Shown here piece by piece: positions 1-8,512 of a DNA stretch of 45,924 nucleotides; the stretch's first letter is position 1; each line of letters starts with the position of its first letter. The notes beneath the pieces were generated by a model. The model searched no databases. It saw only the letters and a list, made by a program, of their open reading frames with translations, and was not told the DNA's origin. The DNA lies in contig NZ_LZRU01000044.1 in assembly GCF_002159085.1 (NCBI RefSeq), positions 1-45,924 on the forward strand. Reading direction: 5' to 3'. Origin of the DNA: Thermobacillus sp. ZCTH02-B1. GTDB lineage: Bacteria; Bacillota; Bacilli; Paenibacillales; Paenibacillaceae. The position numbers and the translations under genes are program-made.

Positions 1-357
1 CACTTTGCGGGTACTTACGCCATGGACATACGCCTCCTGAACCACGGCAAGGAGGGCTTTTTCCGCCCGCCGGCGAGGTTCAAGCAAGCTGGGAAAGTAG
101 CTGCCCTGCCTGAGTTTGGGGATTTTCAGCTTCAGCGTGCCGACGCGGGTATCCCATAGCCGCTCCCGGTAGCCGTTGCGATAAGTGGTCCGGTCTTCGC
201 TTCGTTCATAGCGTTCGGCGCCGATTTGGGCGGAGACTTCGGCTTCCATAAGGGATTGGACCAACACCTGGAGGGCTTCTTTCAGGAAGTCGACGTCGCC
301 ATCAACACCACACTTGCGCAAAAGCTCCAAAAGTGTCATTCTATTTGTAGAAGCCAT
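1..357 (-). CDS. IS256-family transposase, N-terminal 119 residues (cut by window edge)
   Basis: This is the N-terminal part of a mutator-type (IS256) DDE transposase, which moves the element by cut and paste. The frame opens at ATG 357-355 (MASTNRMTLLELLRK) and stays open to base 1. It includes the family-typical segments MEAEVSAQIGAERYERSEDR, TTYRNGYRERLWDTRVGTLK and LKIPKLRQGSYFPSLLEPRR. A Shine-Dalgarno GGAGG lies 8 bases before the ATG. The catalytic DDE residues lie beyond the window, so activity cannot be judged. The start codon lies in one arm of a 13-base inverted repeat (351-363 and 405-417), discussed in the findings. The family call is confident. Confidence 0.85.
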   Translation of the reverse strand, partial: MASTNRMTLLELLRKCGVDGDVDFLKEALQVLVQSLMEAEVSAQIGAERYERSEDRTTYRNGYRERLWDTRVGTLKLKIPKLRQGSYFPSLLEPRRRAEKALLAVVQEAYVHGVSTRKV

Positions 358-417
358 CGTGTGAGACCTCCTGCTGTGGTGATTGGCGTCTCTATAGCAG
401 AATCCACACGATGGCTT
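351..417 (-). promoter_or_regulatory. Inverted repeat that can pair with the transposase start codon
   Basis: AAGCCATCGTGTG at 351-363 and its exact reverse complement at 405-417 are separated by 41 bases. In RNA made from outside the element both arms would be present, and the upstream arm would pair across the transposase ATG. A TATAGA-like -10 at 391-396 lies between the arms, so a transcript starting inside would lack the upstream arm. The repeat is seen directly; the role is inferred from protection hairpins known in IS10 and IS50. Confidence 0.5.
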
Positions 418-469
418 TCATTTTGTCAAGTGTTCCCCATCGTTTTTACACCACTACTAGGGACTATAA

Positions 470-868
470 CAAAAGCAATTGGAGGCTCTTGAAGCTGAAA
501 TGGAGAAACAAAACCAAAAGCCGGTTGACTATGCCGCCCTGCACAATTTATTAACCCAGATTCAGAAGGCGCTTATGCAAGCAGATGCGGATGAACAAAA
601 AGCTTTGCTTCGGTTAATGGTGGAAAGCATCCACATTACAAAAGAAGCGCCCAGGCGAGTCGGACGGCGCATTACCAAAATCAATTTGCATTTCGACTTT
701 ACTGTCGACACACTCCAAAAAGATTCGGTTATCCTCCTTTCCCGCATTGCGTCTATACAACAAAACGACTTCATCGCGCCGCTGGAACATACCGTGCTGG
801 ATAGCATGAACAACATAACGGAAGAGAAACTCGGGGACTTGATGAAGTCCCTTAATATTTTACCTTTA
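470..868 (+). pseudogene. Large serine recombinase, C-terminal fragment truncated by the IS
   Basis: The frame starting from CAAAAGCAA just after the IS end reads LEALEAEMEKQNQKPVDY, then LRLMVESIHITKEAPRRVGR and ITKINLHFDFTVD. This is the coiled-coil and C-terminal segment typical of large serine recombinases (Recombinase/zinc-beta-ribbon type). The catalytic N-terminal resolvase domain is missing, so the gene is broken. The frame has no stop of its own before the rlmH end: it continues as [13 protein letters not shown] on the antisense of the last rlmH codons and stays open to 1786. I end it at the rlmH stop codon. In the intact element the gene probably ended at or just after the attachment core. 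Recombinase identity is fairly sure; the exact end is not. Confidence 0.7.
834..861 (+). terminator. Hairpin with T-rich tail at the recombinase 3' end
   Basis: GGGACTT / GATG / AAGTCCC forms a perfect 7-bp stem (834-851) followed by TTAATATTTT on the plus strand. It could end recombinase transcription just before it meets the opposing rlmH gene. It lies inside the recombinase reading frame, so it may simply be coding sequence. Confidence 0.4.
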
Positions 869-1345
869 GCGATGATACGGTTCCCCCCGGTTGATCTTGA
901 TCGCCCGGTAAATCTGCTCCGCGAGCACGAGCCGCATGAGCTGGTGGGGCAGCGTCATGCGCCCGAAGCTGAGTTTGTGCTGCGCGCGCTTCAGCACGGC
1001 GGGGGAGAGGCCGGTCGAGCCACCGATCACGAACACCGCGTGCCCGCCGCCGTACACGGCCGTCTCGCGCAGCTTCGCCGCGAGCTGCTCGCTCGTCCAG
1101 AGCTCGCCGTCGATCGCGAGCGCGATGACGAGCGCGTCCGGACGGATCAGCGCGAGCAGCCGCTCTCCTTCGCGCTCCCGCGCCTGCGCCTCCTCCGCCG
1201 GGCTCATCGTCTCCGGTACCTTCTCGTCCGGCACCTCGAGAATTTCGAACTTCACGTAAGGCCGAAGCCGCTTTGCATACTCCGCGATGCCGTCCGCGAG
1301 ATATTTCTCCTTGATCTTCCCGACCGCCGCGATCTGAATGTGCAT
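866..1345 (-). CDS. rlmH: 23S rRNA (pseudouridine1915-N3)-methyltransferase RlmH
   Basis: RlmH is a SPOUT-class methyltransferase that uses S-adenosylmethionine to methylate pseudouridine 1915 in helix 69 of 23S rRNA. The 159-residue product is the usual length and begins [20 protein letters not shown]. It carries the knotted SAM-binding loop [18 protein letters not shown] (about residues 104-121) and ends with the conserved [17 protein letters not shown]. It is the last gene of the minus-strand wal cluster, which matches its place in Bacillus and Paenibacillus. Its last codons are the classical attachment target of staphylococcal SCC elements, and here a serine recombinase fragment sits directly against them. 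The coding region is intact. Confidence 0.97.
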   Translation of the reverse strand: MHIQIAAVGKIKEKYLADGIAEYAKRLRPYVKFEILEVPDEKVPETMSPAEEAQAREREGERLLALIRPDALVIALAIDGELWTSEQLAAKLRETAVYGGGHAVFVIGGSTGLSPAVLKRAQHKLSFGRMTLPHQLMRLVLAEQIYRAIKINRGEPYHR

Positions 1346-1480
1346 GAGAAGTCACCCCCGATCCGGCCGGCTTGTCCCTGTCCCGGCCGGGTATCCGTCC
1401 GCCCGCCGATCCGCACACAGACGAAACCCGCGGCCCCGTATCCAACGGAAGCTCGCGGGTCTCCCCCGATGATCCTGCTG

Positions 1481-1648
1481 TTACACCACCAGAATCTCCG
1501 GCGGCCGGTCGCACATGTCGCACGTCGCGGGCGGCTCCCACGCGGCGAATTTCGTCGTCCTCAAATCGACCAGGTCCGGCGCGTCCTCGTACTCGTCGAC
1601 GAACCGGTCAATGGCCAGCTCCACGTGTTCCTTGCATACGCAATACAT
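1481..1648 (-). CDS. Small CxxH/CxxC protein (YyzF-like)
   Basis: This 55-residue protein was read directly from the minus strand. It begins MYCVCKEHVELAIDRFVDEY, continues with APDLVDLRTTKFAAW and ends CDMCDRPPEILVV. The CxxxH pair near the N-terminus and the CxxC near the C-terminus suggest a structural zinc site, as in the CxxH/CxxC family (YyzF) found near rlmH and htrA in Bacillales. Its biochemical role is unknown. A TTG four codons upstream (1660) is an alternative start, with GGAAG seven bases before it. It lies between htrA and rlmH on the same strand and is probably co-transcribed. Confidence 0.8.
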   Translation of the reverse strand: MYCVCKEHVELAIDRFVDEYEDAPDLVDLRTTKFAAWEPPATCDMCDRPPEILVV

Positions 1649-1716
1649 CCGCAGATTCAACGCCTTTCTTCCGCTTCATGCGCTGGTCCGATGCCGCGGA
1701 GCGCCGGGCCGGCCGG

Positions 1717-3072
1717 TCATTCGTCTTCCTCCTCGATCCGATCGGCCAGCACCAGCTCGACCGTCTCCAGCTTGCCGTCCCGGTAAAAGTACACCTTCAC
1801 CTTCTCGCCGATCTTCTTCTGCCCGTACAGATACTTGCGCAGCTCCATCGTGCTGCCGATCGGCGTGTCGTCCAGCTTGACGATGACGTCGTTGGACATG
1901 AGCCCCGCCTTCTTCGCCGGGCCGACCGCCTCGAGCACGACCACGCCCCGCTCCACATCGTCCGGAAGCTTCAGGTCGTCCTCGTTCCCGCCGTCCTCTT
2001 CGTCCGCTTCGTCCTCTCTCAGCCACTCTTCGTACAGCTGTTGTTCCCAGTATTGTTCAAGATCCATCGTATATACGCCGAGATACGGCCGCGGCACATA
2101 GCCGAGCTTGAGCAGCTGTTCGACGACCGGCATCACGTTGTGCATCGGAATCGCAAAACCGACGCCTTCCACGCCGTAATCGGCCACCTTCATGCTGTTG
2201 ATGCCGACGACTTCCCCGTTCAGATTGACAAGAGCACCGCCGCTGTTGCCCTGATTGATCTGGGCGCTGATCTGGATGACTTCCTGCTCCCAGTCGTAGA
2301 CGCCGTTCTGGCCGAGCGATACCGGAATGACCCGCACGTTTTTGCTCACGATGCCCATCGTCAGCGAATCGCTGAGCCCGAGCGGATTGCCGATCGCGAT
2401 CACGATGTCCCCGTCCCGGATCTTGCGCGAATCGCCGATTGCCGCCACCGTCTCGACGCCCGAACCGTCGATCTCCAGCACCGCGAGATCCGAGATCTGG
2501 TCCTTGCCGACGATCCTCGCTTCGCGGGCTTCGCCGTTCGAAAGCACCGCCTTCACCTGGTCGGCGTTTTCGATGACATGGTGGTTCGTGATGATGTACG
2601 CCTTCCCTTTCTCCTTGCGGAAGATGACCCCCGAACCGAGGCTCGCCTGCTGCAGCGTCAGCTCCGCCTCCGGATCGCGCCCATCGCCTTGGCGGAACCA
2701 GCGCCCGCCCTTCGGCAACAGCTGCTCGTTGATGATGCTGACCGCCGACATTTTGCCGATGTGCGACGCCTGCACGATCCTTTCCGCCGTATCGACGGTC
2801 ATCATGACGGGCCCGCTGACGGCGGTCGCCGAACCTTCCCCGCCTCGGCCGCCGAATCCGAAGATCAGACCGAAAAGCAGCACCGCGACGAGGGCGCTCA
2901 CCGACGAGGAGATGAATGCCAGATAAATCTGGCGGAATCCGCCTCCTCCGTCGCCGCGCCATCTGCGCCAGCCGCTTCGGCCGCCGAAATGCCAGTCCCG
3001 TCTGGCGCCATCCCGCGTGCGCCGGGATACGCGGGTTGAATAAAAATCGAAATCGTCGTCGAACAAGCTCAT
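1717..3072 (-). CDS. htrA: Membrane-anchored HtrA/DegP-type serine protease with PDZ domain
   Basis: HtrA-type proteases degrade or refold damaged extracytoplasmic proteins. This 451-residue protein has a cytoplasmic N-terminus, one transmembrane helix (about residues 49-73, IYLAFISSSVSALVAVLLFG), a trypsin-like domain and a C-terminal PDZ domain (GVVVLEAVGPAKKAGLMSND). The catalytic triad is visible as His165 (TNHHV), Asp195 (ISDLAV) and Ser277 (QGNSGGAL). I chose ATG 3072 (MSLFDDDF) because GGGAGGAG lies about 10 bases upstream; the frame itself is open further. An acidic stretch (EDEADEEDGGNEDD) interrupts the PDZ region. It follows yycJ, as in the wal cluster of Bacillus (YycK/HtrC), and probably serves envelope quality control. 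Confidence 0.93.
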   Translation of the reverse strand: MSLFDDDFDFYSTRVSRRTRDGARRDWHFGGRSGWRRWRGDGGGGFRQIYLAFISSSVSALVAVLLFGLIFGFGGRGGEGSATAVSGPVMMTVDTAERIVQASHIGKMSAVSIINEQLLPKGGRWFRQGDGRDPEAELTLQQASLGSGVIFRKEKGKAYIITNHHVIENADQVKAVLSNGEAREARIVGKDQISDLAVLEIDGSGVETVAAIGDSRKIRDGDIVIAIGNPLGLSDSLTMGIVSKNVRVIPVSLGQNGVYDWEQEVIQISAQINQGNSGGALVNLNGEVVGINSMKVADYGVEGVGFAIPMHNVMPVVEQLLKLGYVPRPYLGVYTMDLEQYWEQQLYEEWLREDEADEEDGGNEDDLKLPDDVERGVVVLEAVGPAKKAGLMSNDVIVKLDDTPIGSTMELRKYLYGQKKIGEKVKVYFYRDGKLETVELVLADRIEEEDE

Positions 3073-3229
3073 GGGTCCGTCGCTCCTCCCGATGGCCGAG
3101 GCGTGCATCCGGCATTGTGAAAGGCGTTGTTTTTTATCTTTATCTATCTAATTGCCCTTTATATATAAGCATAAACGATTTTCGGGCGTCCGGCATCCGG
3201 CTTCCGGAAATTTCCCGCAGCCGACCGCG

Positions 3230-4045
3230 TCAACCGATCACGCGCTTCGTCACGTCGTCCCAGGGCGTCGCCCGGTCGTGCCAGGTCGGCTGCAGAAGAT
3301 TGCTTTCCTTCTTCAAAATTATGCCGCGGTTTTCCAGAACAGACTCCACCGTCATCCGCGCCAGTTCCTGCATGTTGTGGTCCAGGCTCAGGTGGGCGAG
3401 ATAGACGCGCTTCGTCCGGTCCGTCATCAGCTCGGCCAGCGCCTCGCCCGCCGCCTCGTTCGACAGATGGCCGACGTCGCTCAGGATGCGGCGTTTGACA
3501 TTCCACGGATAGCGTCCCATGCGCAGCATCTCGACGTCGTGATTCGCCTCGAGCACGACCACATCCGAATCGATGACCGCTTCCTTCACCTTGCCGCTGA
3601 AATAGCCGAGATCCGTCACGAAGCTGAGCTTGTAACCGTCCGCGATGAAGCAATAGCCGACCGGTTCCGCCGCGTCGTGCGAGACCGGGTACGAACGGAC
3701 GATAAGCCCGCCGAACTCGATCTCCCCGCCCGTCGCGAACGTCTTGCGGTTCGCGTCCGCGATGCCGGCGGTCTGCCGCTCCATCGCCGCCCACGTCGCT
3801 TCGTTCGCGTAGACGGGCAGGTTGTATTTCCGGGCGAAGGCGCCGAGTCCGCTCACATGGTCGGCATGTTCGTGGGTTACGAGCACCGCGTCGATGTCGG
3901 CGGGTTGGATGCCGCGTTCCCGCATCCGTTCCTCCAGCTTCCTCGCGCTCAGCCCCGCGTCAATCAGCAGCGTCGCCTCGTCCGTCCGGACGATCGCCGC
4001 GTTGCCCGTCGAGCCGCTTGCCAAAATCGTAAACCGAAGCCCCAT
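3230..4045 (-). CDS. yycJ: MBL-fold metallohydrolase YycJ/WalJ
   Basis: This is a metallo-beta-lactamase-fold hydrolase, the wal-cluster member WalJ, proposed to be a DNA exonuclease-like enzyme that links wall homeostasis to DNA metabolism. The 271-residue product begins MGLRFTILASGSTGNAAIVR. It has the metal-binding motif THEHADHVSG (HxHxDH) at about residues 64-73, then the later ligand regions SYPVSHDAAEPVG, FVTDLGY and LAHLSLDHN. ATG 4045 gives the family N-terminus; the frame is open upstream but that part is not family-like. It lies 94 bases after yycI and 157 bases before htrA, all on the minus strand. The family is certain; the substrate is not shown by the sequence. Confidence 0.94.
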   Translation of the reverse strand: MGLRFTILASGSTGNAAIVRTDEATLLIDAGLSARKLEERMRERGIQPADIDAVLVTHEHADHVSGLGAFARKYNLPVYANEATWAAMERQTAGIADANRKTFATGGEIEFGGLIVRSYPVSHDAAEPVGYCFIADGYKLSFVTDLGYFSGKVKEAVIDSDVVVLEANHDVEMLRMGRYPWNVKRRILSDVGHLSNEAAGEALAELMTDRTKRVYLAHLSLDHNMQELARMTVESVLENRGIILKKESNLLQPTWHDRATPWDDVTKRVIG

Positions 4046-4139
4046 CCGTTCCGTCCTCTCCCGTATCCGTTCGTGCGTCTTGTGCCCTGATGCCGCGGGG
4101 CGCGATCCCTTCCGTCGTCCGTCCGTCCGGCGGGGAAGG

Positions 4140-4895
4140 TCAGACGCCGTCCGCTTCTCCGGCCGCGTCCTGTTCGGTCGCCACGTCACCGCTGATGGCA
4201 TTGATATAATAGACCGATCCGTCCTCGAGCAGCACCCGCCACGACGGTTCGGCCGCCTGGATGTCGTCCGTGTTGAAGAGCTGCCCGTGATAGCCGAGCC
4301 GGATTTCCCGGATGACCGCCCCCGGCTGCAGGTAGTTGTCGATCAGCGGCGCCAGCGCCTTGGAGGCGGGCAGCACCTTCTGCTTGTCGGCCTCGTCGAC
4401 GGGCACCGTCTCGATCCGGTCCTGCCGGTAGGCGACGATCTTCTGGTTGCTGTAATACAGCTCGAGCTTCACGTCGAAGATCGGCAGGCCGTCGTCGGCG
4501 ATGCGGGTGAAGACGAACGCCCCGTCCGTCCCGAGCGACGGATCCAGCCGGTACAGCTTCAGATCGGCGATCGTGTCGCCCAATCCTTCTATCAATTCGC
4601 GTTCGGAGAACACAATCCTGCTGTCGACCTGCGGATCGAGCGGAATTTTGCCGGCGGCCCGGCTCCCGTCATAGCGGAATTGCAGTCCGCCCATCCTCGG
4701 CGTGTCACCGGGCACGTTGGCCGTGATCGTGATGCCCTTCTCCTGCATGATCCGCCGCGTGTCCTCGGGCAGCGCGGACAGGCCGACGTTCGCATCGACC
4801 TGATCGCGAACATTGAGCCAGAGCTGGTATCCGAGCAGCAGGTTGAGCACCAGGAACGAGAAAATCAGCACGCTTTTCGCCCGGCCCCAATCCAT
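4140..4895 (-). CDS. yycI: WalRK regulatory protein YycI/WalI
   Basis: YycI is a membrane-anchored extracytoplasmic protein that, with YycH, restrains the sensor kinase WalK in Bacillus subtilis. The 251-residue product starts MDWGRAKSVLIFSFLVLNLL, which is one N-terminal transmembrane anchor. The C-terminal YycI domain includes LEDGSVYYINAISGDVATEQ. The start is supported by GGAGGTGAAGCGCG immediately upstream. It lies 129 bases after yycH on the same strand. Sequence conservation in this family is low, so the call rests on size, topology and position as much as on residues. Confidence 0.9.
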   Translation of the reverse strand: MDWGRAKSVLIFSFLVLNLLLGYQLWLNVRDQVDANVGLSALPEDTRRIMQEKGITITANVPGDTPRMGGLQFRYDGSRAAGKIPLDPQVDSRIVFSERELIEGLGDTIADLKLYRLDPSLGTDGAFVFTRIADDGLPIFDVKLELYYSNQKIVAYRQDRIETVPVDEADKQKVLPASKALAPLIDNYLQPGAVIREIRLGYHGQLFNTDDIQAAEPSWRVLLEDGSVYYINAISGDVATEQDAAGEADGV

Positions 4896-5024
4896 CGCGC
4901 TTCACCTCCCGCGCCCTTCAGCCGTCTTGCCCGTTTCCGCCCGCGCCGGCACCTCCGTACCCGCCTGCCGAAGATGCGAATCCCGCGGTTCCGGTGCGAA
5001 GGCTCCGGTGCGGCAGCGGAGCGG

Positions 5025-6671
5025 TCATGCCGCGGCATCTTCGTCCGGCCGCGCATCCTCCGGCTCCCCTTCCGCGCCCGGCAGCCCGGCTCCCGCTTTC
5101 GCCGCTCCGCCCTCCGGCTCCGCGCCCGCTCCTCCGTCGGGCGAGCCTGCCGCGGTTCCTTCCCCGCCTTCGGCCTGCCCGCCGGATGCTTCCGGTCCGG
5201 CCTCCCCGTCCGTGCCTGCGACGCCTTCCGCATCTCCCTGCGCGCCGGACGGATCGGCCGACCGTTCTCCGGCCGCGTCATCCGGCCCGGCCCCTTCTCC
5301 CGGCCAGGCTTCCCCGGAACCGGAGGCCGGTTCGCCGTACGGCGCTTCTCCTCCGGACGGAGAGGACGGCGTACGCTGCGCCGCGGCCTTCATCACCGAC
5401 TGGATTGTCCCGTCGGCAAGCCGCACCGCCCACACCGGCTCCATGACGAGCGTCCGATCTTCCGTGAGCGTGACGAACAGCGCCGGGAACACCGCCTCGA
5501 TTTCGCGCAGCCGTGAATACGTTTCCAGCGTCGCCCGCAGCCGCGCCCCGCCCTGCAGCCAGCGGATCTCGGCGTGTTGCTGCCGTTCGCCGAGATTGAG
5601 CAGCGACCGCTCGTAGACGACGGTCGTTCCCTGTTGCATCATGAGCCGGATCTGCCCGAACCGGACGTTGCCGCCGATCAGCGGATACCGCTCATGGTAT
5701 TGCTGGAACACGATGTTCCGCCCGCTCCCGTTCACCGCGCGGGGCATGAACCGGTAGCGGCCGTCCCAGCCGCCGTGCCGGTTCACGAACTGTACCGCGG
5801 CCATGACGTTGTCGGCGAGATTTTCTGCGCTGTCCTGGGTCGGCACCGGGTCGGTGAACACCATCCAGGTGTCGCCGGACTCGAGCTGCAAGCCCCGCTT
5901 GCCGTCCGTATAGATGACCTGCCCGTTGCGGTCCTCGAGATACCGGGTCCTGTTCGGATCGAAGAACAGGCTCCGCTGCATCTGCTGCGGCGAGAAGGCC
6001 GTGTAGCCGAACGTGTACGCGACCGCCTCGAGCGGCTCCGTCGGAAGATAAATATCCCCGCGCCACAGCGTGTAGGACGGCTGGCGGGCGCCCAGTCCGG
6101 CGAGGTCCGAGATATCGTCGGCGGTCAGCGGCGAGCGCGAGGCCGTGTATACCGTCTGCCCGTCCGCGCTGAAGAAATAGATCTCCGCCGTCGTTCTGCC
6201 GGGGTAATTCCGCCTCACCATCCAGATGCGCTCGATCGAATCGTTCAGGAACAGGATGTCGCCGTCGAGCTGCATCGTTTTCTGAAGCAGCGCGACGGGA
6301 ACGGCGCCGCCGAATCGGAGCTCGACGCCCTGCGTGTTCCGCCTGAGCTCGTCCCAGTTGCGCATCGAGACGGCGAGCCGCTGGAAGCCGCGATACTCGC
6401 CGGCCGTTACCTGGTCATAGATCCGGATATAATGGGCCGTCTCCGGATAGAGGACCGTGTGCCGGTCGCCGCCCATGTGCAGGACGATATCCTCGGGATA
6501 CAGCACCTCGTCGATGCGCAGCGGGTCGCCCATCCGCTCGGGAGAGATGTACTCCTGCTCCGTGCGGACCGTCGCGCCGATCTCGGGGTAGCTGTAGATG
6601 AGCAGATAGCTCTGCACGAGGCTGAGCGCGACCAGGACGGTCAGAAGCGCGGACTTCAGCTTCTCGATCAA
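5025..6671 (-). CDS. yycH: WalRK regulatory protein YycH/WalH with long low-complexity tail
   Basis: YycH is the second membrane-anchored modulator of WalK. The 548-residue product starts [20 protein letters not shown], a single N-terminal transmembrane helix, followed by an extracytoplasmic domain up to about residue 420. The rest, about 125 residues rich in Gly, Ala, Glu and Pro (from TPSSPSGGEAPYGEPASGSG onward), has no counterpart in the roughly 450-residue B. subtilis protein. It overlaps walK by 4 bases (ATGA), so the two are translationally coupled. The tail is probably disordered and outside the cell. See the findings. Confidence 0.93.
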   Translation of the reverse strand: MIEKLKSALLTVLVALSLVQSYLLIYSYPEIGATVRTEQEYISPERMGDPLRIDEVLYPEDIVLHMGGDRHTVLYPETAHYIRIYDQVTAGEYRGFQRLAVSMRNWDELRRNTQGVELRFGGAVPVALLQKTMQLDGDILFLNDSIERIWMVRRNYPGRTTAEIYFFSADGQTVYTASRSPLTADDISDLAGLGARQPSYTLWRGDIYLPTEPLEAVAYTFGYTAFSPQQMQRSLFFDPNRTRYLEDRNGQVIYTDGKRGLQLESGDTWMVFTDPVPTQDSAENLADNVMAAVQFVNRHGGWDGRYRFMPRAVNGSGRNIVFQQYHERYPLIGGNVRFGQIRLMMQQGTTVVYERSLLNLGERQQHAEIRWLQGGARLRATLETYSRLREIEAVFPALFVTLTEDRTLVMEPVWAVRLADGTIQSVMKAAAQRTPSSPSGGEAPYGEPASGSGEAWPGEGAGPDDAAGERSADPSGAQGDAEGVAGTDGEAGPEASGGQAEGGEGTAAGSPDGGAGAEPEGGAAKAGAGLPGAEGEPEDARPDEDAAA

Positions 6672-8512
6672 CCCGCGTCACCTCCCCGGCGGAGCGGCAG
6701 CGTGAACGTCACCGTCGTGCCGCGGCCCAATTCCGACTCCAGCTCGATCGTGCCTCCGTGCGCCTTGATGATTTCCCGGGCAATGGACAGGCCCAGTCCG
6801 GTGCCGCCCATGTTGCGCGAGCGCGCCTTGTCGACCCGGTAGAACCGCTCGAAGATGCGGGCCTGATCCTTCTCCGGTATGCCCATGCCGTTGTCCTTCA
6901 CGCTGATCGACACCGTATCCGGCGTGGGCTTCCGCGCCGAAATCTCGATGTGGCCTCCGTCCTGCGTGTACTTGATCGCGTTGGACATCAGGTTGTCGAG
7001 CACCTGGTCGATCTGGTCCCGGTCGAACCACGCGGTCTCGATGCCGTCCTCGATCAGCACCGAGCCGCCGATCCCCTTCTGCTTCATCTGGAAAGAAAAG
7101 CGGTCCGACACCTCTTCCAGCATCTCGCGGACGTTGACCTCGGTCGGCCTGAGCCGCTCCTGGTTCGAGTCGAGCCGGGAGAGGTGCAGGAGATCGTTCA
7201 CGAGCCGGATCATCCGGTTCGATTCGGCGCGGATGACGCCGACGAACCGCTTCGCGAGCTCCGGTTCCTCGAGCGCGCCTTCTTCCAGCGCTTCGACGTA
7301 GCTCTTGATCGTCGTAAGCGGCGTGCGCAGTTCATGCGAGACATTCGCGACGAATTCCCGTCGCGCGCGCTCGAGCTTTTCCTGTTCCGTGACGTCGTGC
7401 AGCACCGCGATCGCGCCGGAGATGGACCGGTCCCGGCGGTAGATCGGCGTCAGCGTCACGCGCATCAGCCACTCGCCGCCGCCGTCCGCAAGCGGCCGCG
7501 TGACGATGGTCGAATGCTCGACTCCCGTCTGCAGCTCGTTCAGCCGGTCCTTCGGAATGCCGAGCAGCTCGTCCATCGGCATGCCGAGCGCGTTCTTCAC
7601 GCCGAGCATCTCGCGGGCGCGCCGGTTTGTGACGATGACGTGGCCGTTCTCGTCCGCCGCGACGACGCCGTCGCTCATGTTCGCGAGGATCGACGCAAGC
7701 TTCTCCTTCTCCTCCTCGTTTGCGGAGAGCGCTTCCTGCAGGCGTCCCGTCATGTAGTTGAACGCCTCGCTCAGCCGCCCGATCTCGTCGTTGCCGTAGA
7801 CCGGCACCCGCTCGTCGAACCGGCCCTCCGCCACGGCCGTCGCCTGGCGGGTCAGCGCCTTGATCGGATTGGTGATCGTGTGGGCGAGCAGGACGCCAAG
7901 CACGCCGGTAAGCCCCAGGGCGATGAGCATCCCCGTGACGAAAATCCGGTTGATCCCCCTGAGCGTCGCGTACAGATCCTCCATCGAGGCGACGACGTAG
8001 ACGACCCCGACGACCCGGCTCTGGCCGCGCGACGTATCGAAGGCGGGGCGGGCGATCACCTTTTTCCGGATATTGTCCGTGTCGATGATCTCCTCCTCGT
8101 TGTCCCGGATGCCCTGCAGCGCGCGGCTGACGGCGAGCGTCGTGTTCTTGCGGCCGATGATGTCCCGCCGCTCGGGCTCCGACGTCGCGATCACCCGTCC
8201 GCTCGCATCCAGCACCTGAATCTCGGCCTGGCTGATGTTGAACAGCGAGCTGACCAGGTTGCCGAGATCCTCGGCCACCTCCGCTTCGGCCGCCTCTCCC
8301 GCTTCCGTACGATCCGAGGTCAGCACGTCCTCCACCAGCACGGTGAGCATGTTGACCTGGTCGTTCAGATTGTCCGAGAACGACCGCGTCAGCGAATTCT
8401 TCGTCGTGCTGACGAAGTAGACCCCGATGAGCTGCATCGCGATCAGGATCAGCAGCACGTAGATGATGATCAGCTTGACCTGGATCGTGTGGAAGAAGCG
8501 AATCCGCTTCAT
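6668..8512 (-). CDS. walK: Cell-wall sensor histidine kinase WalK
   Basis: WalK is the essential kinase that phosphorylates WalR and adjusts autolysin and wall-synthesis genes. Its 614 residues contain a first transmembrane helix (about 12-33), an extracellular sensor of about 150 residues, a second helix (about 190-210), a HAMP domain (about 211-265) and a PAS domain (about 272-375). The HisKA box follows with His393 in [20 protein letters not shown], then an ATPase domain with [17 protein letters not shown] and GGTGLGLSI. All key motifs are intact. Its start overlaps the walR stop by 4 bases and its end overlaps yycH by 4 bases, giving one tightly coupled unit. A near-perfect Noc-site match lies inside the gene at 6771-6784. 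Confidence 0.97.
   Translation of the reverse strand: MKRIRFFHTIQVKLIIIYVLLILIAMQLIGVYFVSTTKNSLTRSFSDNLNDQVNMLTVLVEDVLTSDRTEAGEAAEAEVAEDLGNLVSSLFNISQAEIQVLDASGRVIATSEPERRDIIGRKNTTLAVSRALQGIRDNEEEIIDTDNIRKKVIARPAFDTSRGQSRVVGVVYVVASMEDLYATLRGINRIFVTGMLIALGLTGVLGVLLAHTITNPIKALTRQATAVAEGRFDERVPVYGNDEIGRLSEAFNYMTGRLQEALSANEEEKEKLASILANMSDGVVAADENGHVIVTNRRAREMLGVKNALGMPMDELLGIPKDRLNELQTGVEHSTIVTRPLADGGGEWLMRVTLTPIYRRDRSISGAIAVLHDVTEQEKLERARREFVANVSHELRTPLTTIKSYVEALEEGALEEPELAKRFVGVIRAESNRMIRLVNDLLHLSRLDSNQERLRPTEVNVREMLEEVSDRFSFQMKQKGIGGSVLIEDGIETAWFDRDQIDQVLDNLMSNAIKYTQDGGHIEISARKPTPDTVSISVKDNGMGIPEKDQARIFERFYRVDKARSRNMGGTGLGLSIAREIIKAHGGTIELESELGRGTTVTFTLPLRRGGDAG
6771..6784. promoter_or_regulatory. 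Candidate Noc-binding site inside walK
   Basis: ATTTCCCGGGCAAT matches the B. subtilis Noc site consensus ATTTCCCGGGAAAT at 13 of 14 positions. It lies within the walK coding sequence. A chance match in GC-rich DNA is possible. Confidence 0.4.

Larger units (their letters stand above)
1..466 (-). mobile_element. IS256-family insertion sequence, 5' part only
   Basis: The element contains the start of an IS256-type transposase gene reading off the left edge, about 110 bases of leader, and an end near 466. The end is placed approximately: a serine recombinase reading frame resumes after the in-frame TAA at 467-469. The remaining IS lies outside the window, so the terminal inverted repeats and target duplication cannot be confirmed. 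The AT-richer sequence here contrasts with the GC-rich chromosome, which fits acquired DNA. Confidence 0.75.

Noticed and set aside
3073..3229. AT-rich gap between yycJ and htrA as inserted foreign DNA
   Set aside because: It is only 157 bases and more likely holds a promoter; TATATA-like sequences are present, but no clear -35 or WalR-box pair could be placed, so no feature is called.
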